18,293 nucleotides of DNA from DASQUK01 sp035641315 (GCA_035641315.1 DASQUK010000263.1:1-18293); one strand, 5' to 3'; positions 1 to 7,034 are shown, counted from the first letter of the stretch. A program made the numbers and translations. The notes: generated by a model not told the origin, from the letters alone.

Positions 1-1
1 C

Positions 2-151
2 AGCGGCAACGACACCGACCGCTATGACCTCTCGGCCGACAAGACGGCAGACATCCTCGCCCAAGCCGCGACCACCGACCGAGCCCGCGTCGTCGAGATC
101 GCCCGTCAGGCGATCGCCCGCCACCGCGCCATCACGTCCGCCACCGCATGA
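2..151 (+). CDS. 3' end of an unrecognised gene (partial)
   Basis: An open frame runs from the left edge of the window to a TGA at 149-151, giving 49 residues with no start inside the window. The visible part is hydrophilic and helix-rich (for example LSADKTADILAQAA, then VVEIARQAIARHRA), with no membrane segment. GC-rich third positions agree with real coding sequence. I do not recognise the family; the NDTDRYDL stretch loosely recalls the C-termini of small kinases, but this is not strong enough for a call. The gene continues to the left of the window. Confidence 0.5.
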   Translation, partial: SGNDTDRYDLSADKTADILAQAATTDRARVVEIARQAIARHRAITSATA

Positions 152-268
152 CACCAGCTGCCCCGCGGCGACGGGCGGCTGCTGGCCTGGATCCGTGCCG
201 GCCTGGTTCTCTACCGAGCGTTCGGATTCGGGTACACCGGACGACGGTGGCACCGGCCAGGCGCCTGA
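152..268 (+). pseudogene. Possible DUF202-family membrane protein scrap
   Basis: The frame directly after the stop of the partial gene reads GRLLAWIRAGLVLYRAFGFG before ending in TGA at 266-268. DUF202 membrane proteins begin with a conserved R-T-x-L-A-W-I-R-T-x-L-A-L-x-x-x-G-F segment that leads into the first membrane helix, and the resemblance covers about 20 residues. There is no start codon in frame after the TGA at 149-151, and the rest of the family (two more helices) is absent. If the match is real this is a decayed fragment; chance similarity is possible because the match is short. Confidence 0.3.
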
Positions 269-297
269 CCGTGACGTGCCCAGCCATCCCGGATGCG

Positions 298-495
298 CTA
301 GAAGGCGACGTCCATCGTCCGCCACATGGTTGGAAACAGGAACAGCGCGAGTCCGAGGGCCACCAGCCCGATCGGACCACCGGTCCTGCGGCTCATCGTG
401 GTGCCAGCGAACGCCGCCAACCCCCAAACCACCACCGCCCCCAGGAAGAACAGTGCCGTCTCCTCGGAGTCCGGCTCAAAAAGCGCAAAGATCAT
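298..495 (-). CDS. Small two-helix membrane protein, unknown function
   Basis: This is a 65-residue protein. The ATG at 493-495 is chosen because a GGGAGGGG ribosome binding site lies just upstream on the minus strand; a start 15 codons earlier would add an unlikely leader. The sequence starts MIFALFEPDSEE, followed by a helix at about residues 12-32 (ALFFLGAVVVWGLAAFAGT), a short basic glycine loop (SRRTGG) and a second helix at about 38-55. This suggests an inner-membrane hairpin with a basic loop. I do not recognise a family. It is divergent from the flavin reductase gene at 833, with about 340 bases between the two starts. Confidence 0.6.
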   Translation of the reverse strand: MIFALFEPDSEETALFFLGAVVVWGLAAFAGTTMSRRTGGPIGLVALGLALFLFPTMWRTMDVAF

Positions 496-832
496 GGGTT
501 CCCCTCCCAGTTCCCCAGTCGTCACTGCCCCTTCTAGCACCCCGACGCTCGCCTGTTTGGGTGAACGCGGCTCGAAGCGGCCGAATCAGACGTGTCCGGG
601 ATCGGAATGGTGCGAGCCGCCGCATTCTCCGCATGGCGGGGGGTTTGGTCCGGGGACGCTCGAGATCTGTTGATCTGCGCTCCTTCCGTCCTGCGGTCGA
701 CGACAGAGAAGCGGTCGATCTGCACATCATGCAATCATCGGGCGGCTGACGATGCCGACCTCCCCGAACCCGAGCGACGGCTGTCCGAAGCCATCGAGAC
801 GCCGAGGCCGAGCGGGTGGGATCCTGGGGGCA
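496..832. other. Gap between divergent genes, no gene seen
   Basis: This stretch separates the small membrane protein gene from the flavin reductase gene, so it should contain both promoters. Open frames cross it on both strands, but none has a convincing ribosome binding site or family resemblance. I could not pick out reliable -35/-10 boxes or a strong palindrome. Confidence 0.4.
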
Positions 833-1642
833 GTGAGCCGCTCCGCGCAGAGCCCGAGGCCCGTGCGGGCCCGGCGTGAGCCAGCGCCGTTTCGCCGCGT
901 CGTGCTGCGCCGAGCCAAGCGCCTGAGCCCGCGGCTGGTCCGTGTCACCCTCGCCGGCCCCGAACTCGACGGCCTCACCGTCGACCAGCCGGCGGCCAGC
1001 ATCCGGCTGCTGCTGCCGTCGCCCGGGGCGAACGAGCTGGTCATGCCAGCCTGGAATGGGAACGAGTTCCTCCTGCCCAACGGCCAGCGACCCTCGATCC
1101 GGACGTTCACGCCCTGGCGCGTCGATCCCGAGGCCCTCGAGGTCGAGCTCGGGATCGTCGTCCACGGCGGCGGGGTCGCATCCGAGTGGGCCGCTGGAGC
1201 CCGGCCCGGCGATCCGGCGGCGCTGTCGGGCCCCGGGCGCGGCTACGTGATCGATCGTGATGCGCCCAACTTCCTCCTGGCCGGTGACGAGACTGCGATC
1301 CCCGCCATGAATCAGCTGCTCGAGGTCCTGCCCGCCGAGCGGCCGGTGCGGCTGCTCATCGAGGTGGCCCACCCTGAGGCCCGGCTGGCGCTGCCTCACC
1401 GTGCGGGCGCCGCCGTCGAGTGGTGCGACCTGCCGCCCGCCGCGCCTCCCGGCGACGCGCTCGTTGCCGCCGTCCGCGGCGTGGAGCTGGACCCCGAGAC
1501 GCGGGTGTGGGTGGCGGGCGAAGCTGCCGCGGTGCAACGCATCCGCCACCACCTCTTCGAGGACCGAGGGCTGCCGCGCGCCCACGTCTCCGCGCGCGGC
1601 TACTGGAAACACGGCCGCAGCGGCGACGCTGACGACAACTGA
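833..1642 (+). CDS. Siderophore-interacting protein family (FAD-dependent ferric reductase)
   Basis: The product is predicted to be a 269-residue cytoplasmic flavoprotein of the SIP/ViuB type, which reduces Fe(III)-siderophores so that iron is released. It has the two-domain ferredoxin-reductase layout: an N-terminal FAD-binding barrel with the flavin motif RTFTPWR (about residues 90-96; family consensus R-x-Y-T-x-R), then the nucleotide-binding domain with GDETAIPA (about 151-158), WVAGEAAAVQ (about 226) and the C-terminal family signature RGYWKHGR (about 255-262). The GTG at 833 lies just after a G-rich run and gives the usual family length; an ATG at 752 would add 27 proline- and arginine-rich residues. 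No siderophore synthesis or transport genes are visible nearby, so it may act as an orphan reductase. Family assignment is firm; the exact start is not. Confidence 0.88.
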   Translation: MSRSAQSPRPVRARREPAPFRRVVLRRAKRLSPRLVRVTLAGPELDGLTVDQPAASIRLLLPSPGANELVMPAWNGNEFLLPNGQRPSIRTFTPWRVDPEALEVELGIVVHGGGVASEWAAGARPGDPAALSGPGRGYVIDRDAPNFLLAGDETAIPAMNQLLEVLPAERPVRLLIEVAHPEARLALPHRAGAAVEWCDLPPAAPPGDALVAAVRGVELDPETRVWVAGEAAAVQRIRHHLFEDRGLPRAHVSARGYWKHGRSGDADDN

Positions 1643-1666
1643 CCCAACGCCGGGGAAGCGGGCGGG

Positions 1667-1704
1667 CCCCGGGCGGCAGACGGGGAGAAGTCGGCCGCCC
1701 GGGG
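1667..1704. terminator. Perfect 11-bp hairpin between convergent genes
   Basis: CCCCGGGCGGC (1667-1677) pairs perfectly with GCCGCCCGGGG (1694-1704) across a 16-base loop. It lies between the stop of the flavin reductase gene (1642) and abuts the stop of the convergent metallo-beta-lactamase gene (1705). The placement fits a bidirectional terminator. There is no U-tract, as is common in GC-rich actinobacteria. Confidence 0.6.
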
Positions 1705-2466
1705 TCACTCGCCGAGCCAGCCGGCGGTGCCCCCTCCCCCGGCGGGTGCCGGGGGAGGGGCTGGCCATGCCCGGGCCAGCTCACGCAGCGCGGCGCCGCC
1801 GTCGCCCTCGAATGACGAACCGTGCATGACCGCGAGTGTGCGAGGCTCGAGATCGGCCAGGTGTCCGAGGGCCCGCGGCACGGCGTCTCCGGGTGGGACG
1901 GTGCGCAGCACGTCCTCGGCGTCGAGCGTCGCCTCGGTCAGGGAACCGCTGGTCATCGCCGGCCCGGGACCGAGTTGGGTGAAGAGGTCGCCGCACAGCA
2001 GGGTGCGGGTCGTCTCCTCATAGAGGACCTGGGCCTCGAGGTTGTGCGGCGCGTGCGGTGTCGGCACCACCACGACCCGCCTTCCGCCCAGGTCGACTGC
2101 CTCACCCGGCGCCAACGAGCGAGGTGGCCGATCGGCCATGTCCTGGAGCGAGACCCGGCACCCCAGCGCGCCGAAGGCCACTTCGAGCTGCGGTGCCGCC
2201 GCCAGATAGTGGTTCATGGCCCCGCACTCGTCGGCCTCGAGGTGCCCGAACGACAGCCACCGCAGCCGCTCGACGGGGACGAGCCGGGCCACTGCCGCCA
2301 CTGTCTCGGGAAACGTCGTCCGCAGGCCGGTGTGGAACAGCAGCGGCTCGTCGGCGAGCACCAGGAACTGGTTGATCGTCAAGCCATGGGACACGACGAC
2401 GTCGGGGAGGTAGGTCGAGATGCGGTAGATGCCGTCGGCGACCTCGTCCACCGTGCAGTCGGCCAC
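1705..2466 (-). CDS. Stand-alone diiron metallo-beta-lactamase (ODP / flavodiiron-like domain)
   Basis: This 253-residue protein matches the metallo-beta-lactamase domain of flavodiiron proteins, which reduce O2 or NO at a non-haem diiron site. All expected ligand motifs are visible: HLEAD at residues 75-79 (the H-x-E-x-D signature of diiron rather than zinc members), PTPHAPHN (H138 or H141), CGD (D160) and VMHGSSF (H215). An early INQFLVL strand and an HTG segment also fit the family. The flavodoxin domain that usually supplies electrons is absent; the protein ends in a proline/glycine-rich tail. The start is a GTG at 2464-2466, supported by AAAGGAG at 2474-2480. The gene is divergent from the BTAD regulator gene. 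O2 or redox sensing, or O2 reduction with a separate flavoprotein, are inferences. Confidence 0.85.
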   Translation of the reverse strand: MADCTVDEVADGIYRISTYLPDVVVSHGLTINQFLVLADEPLLFHTGLRTTFPETVAAVARLVPVERLRWLSFGHLEADECGAMNHYLAAAPQLEVAFGALGCRVSLQDMADRPPRSLAPGEAVDLGGRRVVVVPTPHAPHNLEAQVLYEETTRTLLCGDLFTQLGPGPAMTSGSLTEATLDAEDVLRTVPPGDAVPRALGHLADLEPRTLAVMHGSSFEGDGGAALRELARAWPAPPPAPAGGGGTAGWLGE

Positions 2467-2517
2467 CGTCGTGCTCCTTTGCTGTGCCCGAGTCGTGCGC
2501 CCGCCGGGCCCTGGAAA

Positions 2518-2559
2518 GCCCCGGGGGCCGCCACCCGCCCGCAGCGCGGCCCCCGGTGC
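2518..2559. promoter_or_regulatory. Strong hairpin in the divergent upstream region
   Basis: CCGGGGGCCGC (2521-2531) pairs perfectly with GCGGCCCCCGG (2546-2556) over a 14-base loop, and after one mismatch GC/GC extends the stem to 2518 and 2559. It sits in the 200-base region between two divergent starts, about 50 bases upstream of the diiron protein gene and about 110 upstream of the regulator gene. A terminator is not expected there, so an operator, an attenuator-like leader structure or a barrier between divergent transcripts is possible. Confidence 0.4.
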
Positions 2560-2666
2560 TTCCGCTGGGAGGCACAGGATGACCGAAGTGAATTAGCGGG
2601 CACGAAGCGAGCCGAGTGGGCGTTCGCGAGCCGGGCGGGCGCCGCCGACTTAGGGTGGCGGGCAAC

Positions 2667-5600
2667 ATGCCTCGCTCGTTTCGGTTCGAGCCACCCGAGC
2701 CGCGGCCCGGCGCGCTTACGCGACCGCGGCTGCTGCGGGCCCTGCTCGGCCGCTGGGAGCACCGGGTGACGTCCGTAGTGGGCGGACCCGGCCTGGGCAA
2801 GACGACGCTGCTGGCCCAGGCCGTCGCAGAGAACCGGCTCGCGCCCCGGGGCGAGGACGCCTGGATCGGCCTCGACCAGGGTGACGCCGACGGCGTCGTC
2901 CTGGCGCGCGACGTGATGGCCGCGGTCAGTGCAGGGCGCGGTGACCGAGCCGCCGGCATGATCCAGGGCACGACGGACGAGGCTCCCGCTCCGGCGACGG
3001 TGGCCGACGCCGTGTGGCGACGGGCGCCCACGGCACTGTGCCTGGTGGTCGACGACGTCCACTGGCTGGCGCCCGGTTCGCGGGGCGCCATCTGGCTGAC
3101 CGCCCTGATCGACGCCATGCCCGCCAACGGTCACGTCCTGCTGTCCGGACGTTGGTCGCCGGCCATGCCACTCGCCCGCCTCGACATGCAGGGTGACGTG
3201 CTGCGCCTGTCCGAGGACGATCTGCGCTTCTCGGACGACGAGCTGGCCGGGTTCGCCGCTCTCCGGGGCGTTGCCATTGGGCAGTTGGAGGAAACCGGTG
3301 GATGGCCGGCGATGGCAGAGCTGGCGGCCAGCGTTGGGCGCGACCTAGCTGGTGACTACCTGTGGGAAGAGGTGCTCGAACCCCTCGGACCTGAGCGACG
3401 CAAGGTGCTGGCGGTGCTGTCCGACCTCGGCGGCGCCAATGAAAGCCTTGCCAGCGCCGCCCTGGGGGGTCCGGTCGATTTGGCGCGGGTGCTCGACGGG
3501 GTGCCGCTCGTAGCCCAGGGTGCCGGCGGGTGGCGGGTGCCGCATCCGCTCTGGCACGGGGTGCCGGCGCTGACCTTGGCCAACGACGAGCGGATAGCCG
3601 CGCGCCGCCGGGCTGTCGACCACCTGGTCGCGGAGCACCGCTACGACGAGGCCGTGAGGCTGTCTCGCGAGGCCGGCCTGACCGATGTCGTGCCCGGGAT
3701 CCTGCGAGCCGCCTGCATCGGTCCCCACCGGCCCCCGGGGCGCCAGCTCGAGCGCTGGTTCGCCGACCTGCCCGAGGCTGTGACGGACACGGCCGGTGTC
3801 GCCCTCGCTGCCGGTGTCCGTGCTGCCCTGCTCACGCCGGCTGAGGCGACCGAACCACTGCAGACGGCCATCCGGCGGTGCCGCGAGGCGGGCGATGCCG
3901 AAGGTGAGTTGGGGGCCATTGCGTTGCTCGGCGAGGTGGCCTGGTGGCGGGGAGACATGGGGCAGCTGGCCGGTGTGCTCGCCCGGGTGGTCGAGCTCGA
4001 GGCCGAGGGTCATCCCCTCGCCCGGGCCGTGGCTGCGTTGGGCCAAGCGGTCCTCGCCGACATCGTGGGCGGTGACGACGATGTGCTCGCCCACCTCGAT
4101 GCAATCCAGCCGGGGGTGCTCGACGAGGGGTGGGAAGCGATGGCCGGCTGGTTGCGCGCCACCACGCTGGCCGGTGGTGGCCGAGCCGCGGAGTCGATCG
4201 CCGTCATCGATGCCATTCCCCCGATCGCCGATCCTGCGCTCCAGCTCGCTGTGGAGGGCGCCCGCCTCCAGGCCCGCTGGGCGTTGGGTCAGGTCGACGA
4301 CGTGGTCGCCGCTGTGCCGTCCATAATCGACCGCTTCGTGGCCGTGGGCGTGCTTCAGTTCGTCCTGGTGAGCCTGGCAGAGGCGGCGTTCGTGCTCGCC
4401 TGGGTCGGCGACGTCGAGGGGGCGCAGCGGCTCGTGGCGCGGGTCCGGCGCACCGAGGCGGACGTTGACTTCGGCCAGACCGCCCGTCTCGCACTGGCGG
4501 AGGCGGCAATGCTCGTGACAGCTGGCAACGAACCAGCCGCTGCCGACTTGCTCGAGCAGGCCATCGCCATCCATGGCCTCGAAAGCGGGATCAACCGGCG
4601 GCCGTGGCGCCGCGGCTTGGCGTTGACCTATGTGCTCGTTCCGTCGGCTCGCGATCGCTGGGATGCGACCGAGCTTCGGGGTCACGTGGCTGAGGCGCGC
4701 ACGCTCGCCCGGGCGATCGTCGCGCTGAGGGACTGCACGGACCGCACAAGGGGCGGCGTTCGGGACGCCAACGAGGTGCCCGGGCGCCTGCGCGACCTCG
4801 ACCTGAGCGACGTGTCTCGCGTCCGCGTCGGGCTCCACCATCGGTTCGCCGTCGAGTTGGCGCTCGGCCTCGAGGCGGCCGGCCGGCCCGAGGGCGGGAC
4901 GCTGCTCGATGCCCTCGGGCCACGGGGCCGCGAGGCCATGCGCGCCGAGGCCGCGACGCGAACGCACCGAGCCAAGCTCGCCAAGTCGCTGCTCGCGGCC
5001 GTACCGGCCCCGCCGGCGGACCACACCGAGATCGCCGTACTCGGTCCCCTCGCCCTTGCCCGCAACGGCGAACCCGTGACCGACGGCGACCTCAGGCGTG
5101 AACGGGTGCGGGCGTTGCTGGCGTTCCTCGTGAGTCACCGCACGACCAGTCGGGCAGCGATCATGGCGGCGCTCTGGCCCGACCTGGACGAGCGGGCCGC
5201 GGCCAACAACCTGCGGGTCACCATGACGTACCTGCTCCGGGTGCTCGAGCCCGGTCGCTCGGCGCGCGAGTCCGCCTACCACGTCCGCGTCAATGGCCAA
5301 GCCGTCAGGCTCGTCACCAGTGACTGGCTACGGGTCGACGTCGACCGGTTCCAAGAGCACGTGGCGGGCGCCGCACGGGCCGAGGCCGACGGCACGCCGT
5401 CACTGGCGCTCGAGCACAACCTGGCCGCCGTCGCGCTCTACCGGGGCGAGGCGCATGAGGGCATCGCCGATTCTGACTGGATCGCGCTCGAGCGCGAGTA
5501 CTTCCGCGGCCGCTTCGTGGGCGCGGCGACCCGGGCCGGCGAGCTGTTGGTCGGCCGGGGCGAAGTGGACGAAGCGGAGCGCGCGGCCCGGCGTGCGGTC

Positions 5601-5792
5601 GAGGTCGACCCGTGGGCCGAGGACGCCTACGCCGTGCTGGTCTTGGTGGCGCTGGCCCGAGGTGACCGCTCGGCCGCCCGCCGCACCCTCGACCGGGCCC
5701 TGGCCGCCCTGGCCGACCTCGGGGTCGAGCCGTCCGAGGAGACCCGCCGCCTCCGGCGCCGCGTGCGGGGCAGAGGTCGCGAGACGGCCTGA
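2667..5792 (+). CDS. Large ATPase regulator with C-terminal winged helix and BTAD domain (SARP-like)
   Basis: The product is a 1041-residue cytoplasmic transcriptional regulator. The N-terminus is a STAND/AAA-type ATPase with Walker A GGPGLGKTT (about residues 39-47) and Walker B LVVDDVHW (about 126-133). It is followed by a long alanine/leucine-rich helical-repeat region of TPR type (roughly 300-770). The C-terminal 256 residues hold an OmpR-like winged helix (from about 786: IAVLGPLALARNG, then LWPDLDERAAANNLRVTM) and a bacterial transcriptional activation domain (about 890-1030: VALYRGEAHEG, RAVEVDPWAEDAY, LGVEPSEET). In classical AfsR/SARP regulators the DNA-binding part is N-terminal, so the order is reversed and more MalT-like. 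The ATG at 2667 is preferred over 2616 because it sits directly before the ATPase domain; its ribosome binding site is weak. The divergent diiron protein gene is a plausible target or signal source. Confidence 0.85.
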   Translation: MPRSFRFEPPEPRPGALTRPRLLRALLGRWEHRVTSVVGGPGLGKTTLLAQAVAENRLAPRGEDAWIGLDQGDADGVVLARDVMAAVSAGRGDRAAGMIQGTTDEAPAPATVADAVWRRAPTALCLVVDDVHWLAPGSRGAIWLTALIDAMPANGHVLLSGRWSPAMPLARLDMQGDVLRLSEDDLRFSDDELAGFAALRGVAIGQLEETGGWPAMAELAASVGRDLAGDYLWEEVLEPLGPERRKVLAVLSDLGGANESLASAALGGPVDLARVLDGVPLVAQGAGGWRVPHPLWHGVPALTLANDERIAARRRAVDHLVAEHRYDEAVRLSREAGLTDVVPGILRAACIGPHRPPGRQLERWFADLPEAVTDTAGVALAAGVRAALLTPAEATEPLQTAIRRCREAGDAEGELGAIALLGEVAWWRGDMGQLAGVLARVVELEAEGHPLARAVAALGQAVLADIVGGDDDVLAHLDAIQPGVLDEGWEAMAGWLRATTLAGGGRAAESIAVIDAIPPIADPALQLAVEGARLQARWALGQVDDVVAAVPSIIDRFVAVGVLQFVLVSLAEAAFVLAWVGDVEGAQRLVARVRRTEADVDFGQTARLALAEAAMLVTAGNEPAAADLLEQAIAIHGLESGINRRPWRRGLALTYVLVPSARDRWDATELRGHVAEARTLARAIVALRDCTDRTRGGVRDANEVPGRLRDLDLSDVSRVRVGLHHRFAVELALGLEAAGRPEGGTLLDALGPRGREAMRAEAATRTHRAKLAKSLLAAVPAPPADHTEIAVLGPLALARNGEPVTDGDLRRERVRALLAFLVSHRTTSRAAIMAALWPDLDERAAANNLRVTMTYLLRVLEPGRSARESAYHVRVNGQAVRLVTSDWLRVDVDRFQEHVAGAARAEADGTPSLALEHNLAAVALYRGEAHEGIADSDWIALEREYFRGRFVGAATRAGELLVGRGEVDEAERAARRAVEVDPWAEDAYAVLVLVALARGDRSAARRTLDRALAALADLGVEPSEETRRLRRRVRGRGRETA

Positions 5793-5842
5793 GACGAGGG
5801 ATGGCCGGGAGCCAGCGCCGTCACCAGCTTCGTGGCGAGCCC

Positions 5843-5980
5843 CAGCCCAACACGGCACTTGCCGCGCCGGCCGCGCTGCAGAGCTACACGGTCGTGTTCT
5901 GGTGGTCGGCCGGCATCCTTGCCGCCGGCGCTGTCACAACTCGGCTGCTGTTCCTCTCGGGCGCCGTTGCCGCTGCACCT
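5843..5980 (+). pseudogene. C-terminal fragment of an MFS drug transporter (DHA2/EmrB type)
   Basis: The frame reads QSYTVVFWWSAGILAAGAV and continues TTRLLFLSGA. This is the last transmembrane helix and tail of 14-helix DHA2/QacA-EmrB exporters, where a H-G-Y-T-x-A-F-W-W-A-A-G-I pattern is typical. Nothing upstream supplies the other 13 helices, because the BTAD regulator gene ends at 5792. An ATG at 5801 opens the frame, and it runs without a stop to 6325, far beyond the natural end of the family. I read this as a remnant of a deleted or rearranged exporter gene. Translation of a single-helix peptide cannot be excluded. Confidence 0.7.
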
Positions 5981-6057
5981 CCGGCGGACGCACGGCCGGC
6001 CCCGTTCACCGAGCAGCGGCTACCGCCCGCCGAGGGACCGATCGACCTACCGTCGCC

Positions 6058-6071
6058 GGGACCACGGTCCC
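6058..6071. repeat. Inverted repeat GGGACC-AC-GGTCCC
   Basis: Perfect 6-bp arms are separated by two bases. It lies in the roughly 240-base gap after the transporter remnant and about 155 bases upstream of the 32-residue ORF. It could be an operator, but a repeat of this size occurs by chance in GC-rich DNA. Confidence 0.25.
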
Positions 6072-6226
6072 CGACGCCGGCGTGTCATCCGTCATGCCGG
6101 GAATGTGGCATCCGGCGCTGTCCGGCAACCAAGTCGGGACGATGCTGGCTCCGGTTACCGGAAGACCGCCCCCCAACGCACCGTAGTGACGCGGGCGCGG
6201 CCACAACGCTCGGAACAGGAGGACCG

Positions 6227-6325
6227 ATGCGAGCGATGAGGCGGAACCTCAGCGCCGTCGCTATCGGCGCGAACCCAACACCGTCCACGCGGATGGCGGG
6301 CGGCAGCGGCTGCGGGAGGACGTGA
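6227..6325 (+). CDS. Possible 32-residue leader or small protein
   Basis: The ATG at 6227 is preceded by AGGAGGA, an almost ideal ribosome binding site with short spacing. The product is 32 residues, basic, starting MRAMRRNLSAVAIGA and ending in a glycine-rich tail. Its TGA (6323-6325) is one base before the ATG of the next small gene, a spacing typical of translational coupling. It shares the long frame that enters from the transporter remnant. I do not recognise a family. It may be a coupled leader peptide whose translation opens the next start, or a chance ORF with a good site upstream. Confidence 0.35.
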   Translation: MRAMRRNLSAVAIGANPTPSTRMAGGSGCGRT

Positions 6326-6326
6326 A

Positions 6327-6488
6327 ATGACGGCCATCCTCCTTCTGATCTCTGCGCTGTCGCTTGTGGTGTCGGCGGCCGGTGTGATGTGGATTCGGGT
6401 TGTGGCGGTGGCCGAGCGGCGCCACGAGTGGAACCTCCCAGACGACATCCGGCAGAGGCGACCGGGAGCGATGACCCGCGGCCGGTGA
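6327..6488 (+). CDS. 53-residue single-helix membrane protein, unknown
   Basis: The ATG at 6327 has GGGAGGA six bases upstream, a very good ribosome binding site. The 53-residue product begins MTAILLLISALSLVVSAAGV, which forms one transmembrane helix (about residues 2-27). A basic, tryptophan-containing cytoplasmic tail follows (AERRHEWNLPDDIRQRR). The short N-terminus and positive tail predict an N-out, C-in topology. No family is recognised. It lies one base after the 32-residue ORF and is convergent with the 58-residue membrane protein gene at 6522-6698, with 33 bases between stops and no clear hairpin terminator. Confidence 0.55.
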   Translation: MTAILLLISALSLVVSAAGVMWIRVVAVAERRHEWNLPDDIRQRRPGAMTRGR

Positions 6489-6521
6489 CCTCGTGACCAG
6501 GCTCCGGGCGGGGGACGGGGT

Positions 6522-6698
6522 CTAAGCCGTCCGCGACCCGGCGGCGCCGATGAGGGTCGAGGCGAGGATGCCGAGTGGTAGCGCGCCCCAGTACGACACG
6601 CTGACCCCGGCGTTACCGAGGAAGAGCATGAGGAGCCACGTAGCCGGGAACGTGGCCACGAGGAGCAGGATCAAACCGGCTAGCAACGCAGCGATCAT
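6522..6698 (-). CDS. 58-residue two-helix membrane protein, unknown
   Basis: The ATG at 6696-6698 is preceded on the minus strand by AGGGAGG with a four-base spacer, which decides the start; a longer frame continues upstream without support. The product begins MIAALLAGLILLLVATFPAT and contains two hydrophobic helices (about residues 2-28 and 36-53) joined by a short GNAGVSVSYW segment. Almost the whole protein is membrane-embedded. I do not recognise a family. A palindrome and repeat at 6732-6761 lie about 35 bases upstream of the start and may be its promoter/operator region. Confidence 0.55.
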   Translation of the reverse strand: MIAALLAGLILLLVATFPATWLLMLFLGNAGVSVSYWGALPLGILASTLIGAAGSRTA

Positions 6699-6731
6699 CT
6701 GACCTCCCTGAGGATGATGGCCCCGAGGCAT

Positions 6732-6761
6732 AGTGGATCCACTCGCACAGTTGGTGGATCC
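6732..6761. promoter_or_regulatory. Palindrome plus direct repeat upstream of small membrane gene
   Basis: AGTGGATCCACT (6732-6743) is a perfect 12-bp palindrome. The octamer GTGGATCC recurs at 6754-6761, exactly 21 bases (two helical turns) after its first copy at 6733-6740. Tandem sites in phase, about 35 bases upstream of the minus-strand start at 6698, are what a repressor or activator site would look like. No regulator can be assigned. Confidence 0.35.
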
Positions 6762-6914
6762 CCGGCCCTTGGCTCCGTGGTCCTTCGCGACGAGGACAGC
6801 GAGCGCGCAGCTTCCCGACGGCGGCGGCTTCGCCGGCTGACCCGCGCCGACAGGTGGGCTCGAGGTCACATTTGTCCAAGACACCTCACCCGGCCGCTTC
6901 GTAGCGTGCCTGTC

Positions 6915-7034
6915 ATGGCCGAACAAATGCCGCGCACCGACCAGGACTACGGCTCCCGGGATCTCGCGGTCCGAGCCCCCGCGGGCAATGTGTGGTCCTT
7001 TGGCACGTACCGGCCCACCCTCACCCCGGCCTGA
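6915..7034 (+). pseudogene. C-terminal fragment of a VOC/glyoxalase-family protein
   Basis: The frame contains DQDYGSRDLAVRAPAGNVWS followed by FGTYRP and stops at 7032-7034. VOC-superfamily proteins (glyoxalase/bleomycin-resistance fold) end with a very similar D-Y-G-S-R-x-x-x-x-x-D-P-x-G-N-x-W-x-F-G-T-Y motif. Only the last third of the fold is present; the upstream frame has no family resemblance and overlaps the control region of the small membrane gene. An internal ATG at 6915 exists but has no ribosome binding site. I read it as a remnant. It lies 14 bases before the cupin gene and may once have been its operon partner. Confidence 0.65.

Noticed and set aside
476..1768. 430-residue minus-strand open frame opposite the flavin reductase gene
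   Set aside because: Arg/Gly-rich shadow frame in GC-rich DNA; the plus-strand frame carries all the family motifs.
3345..5300. 651-residue minus-strand open frame opposite the BTAD regulator gene
   Set aside because: No family resemblance, and it is antisense to a gene with clear ATPase, winged-helix and BTAD motifs.
6489..6521. Terminator between the convergent 53- and 58-residue genes
   Set aside because: No convincing stem could be found in the 33-base spacer.
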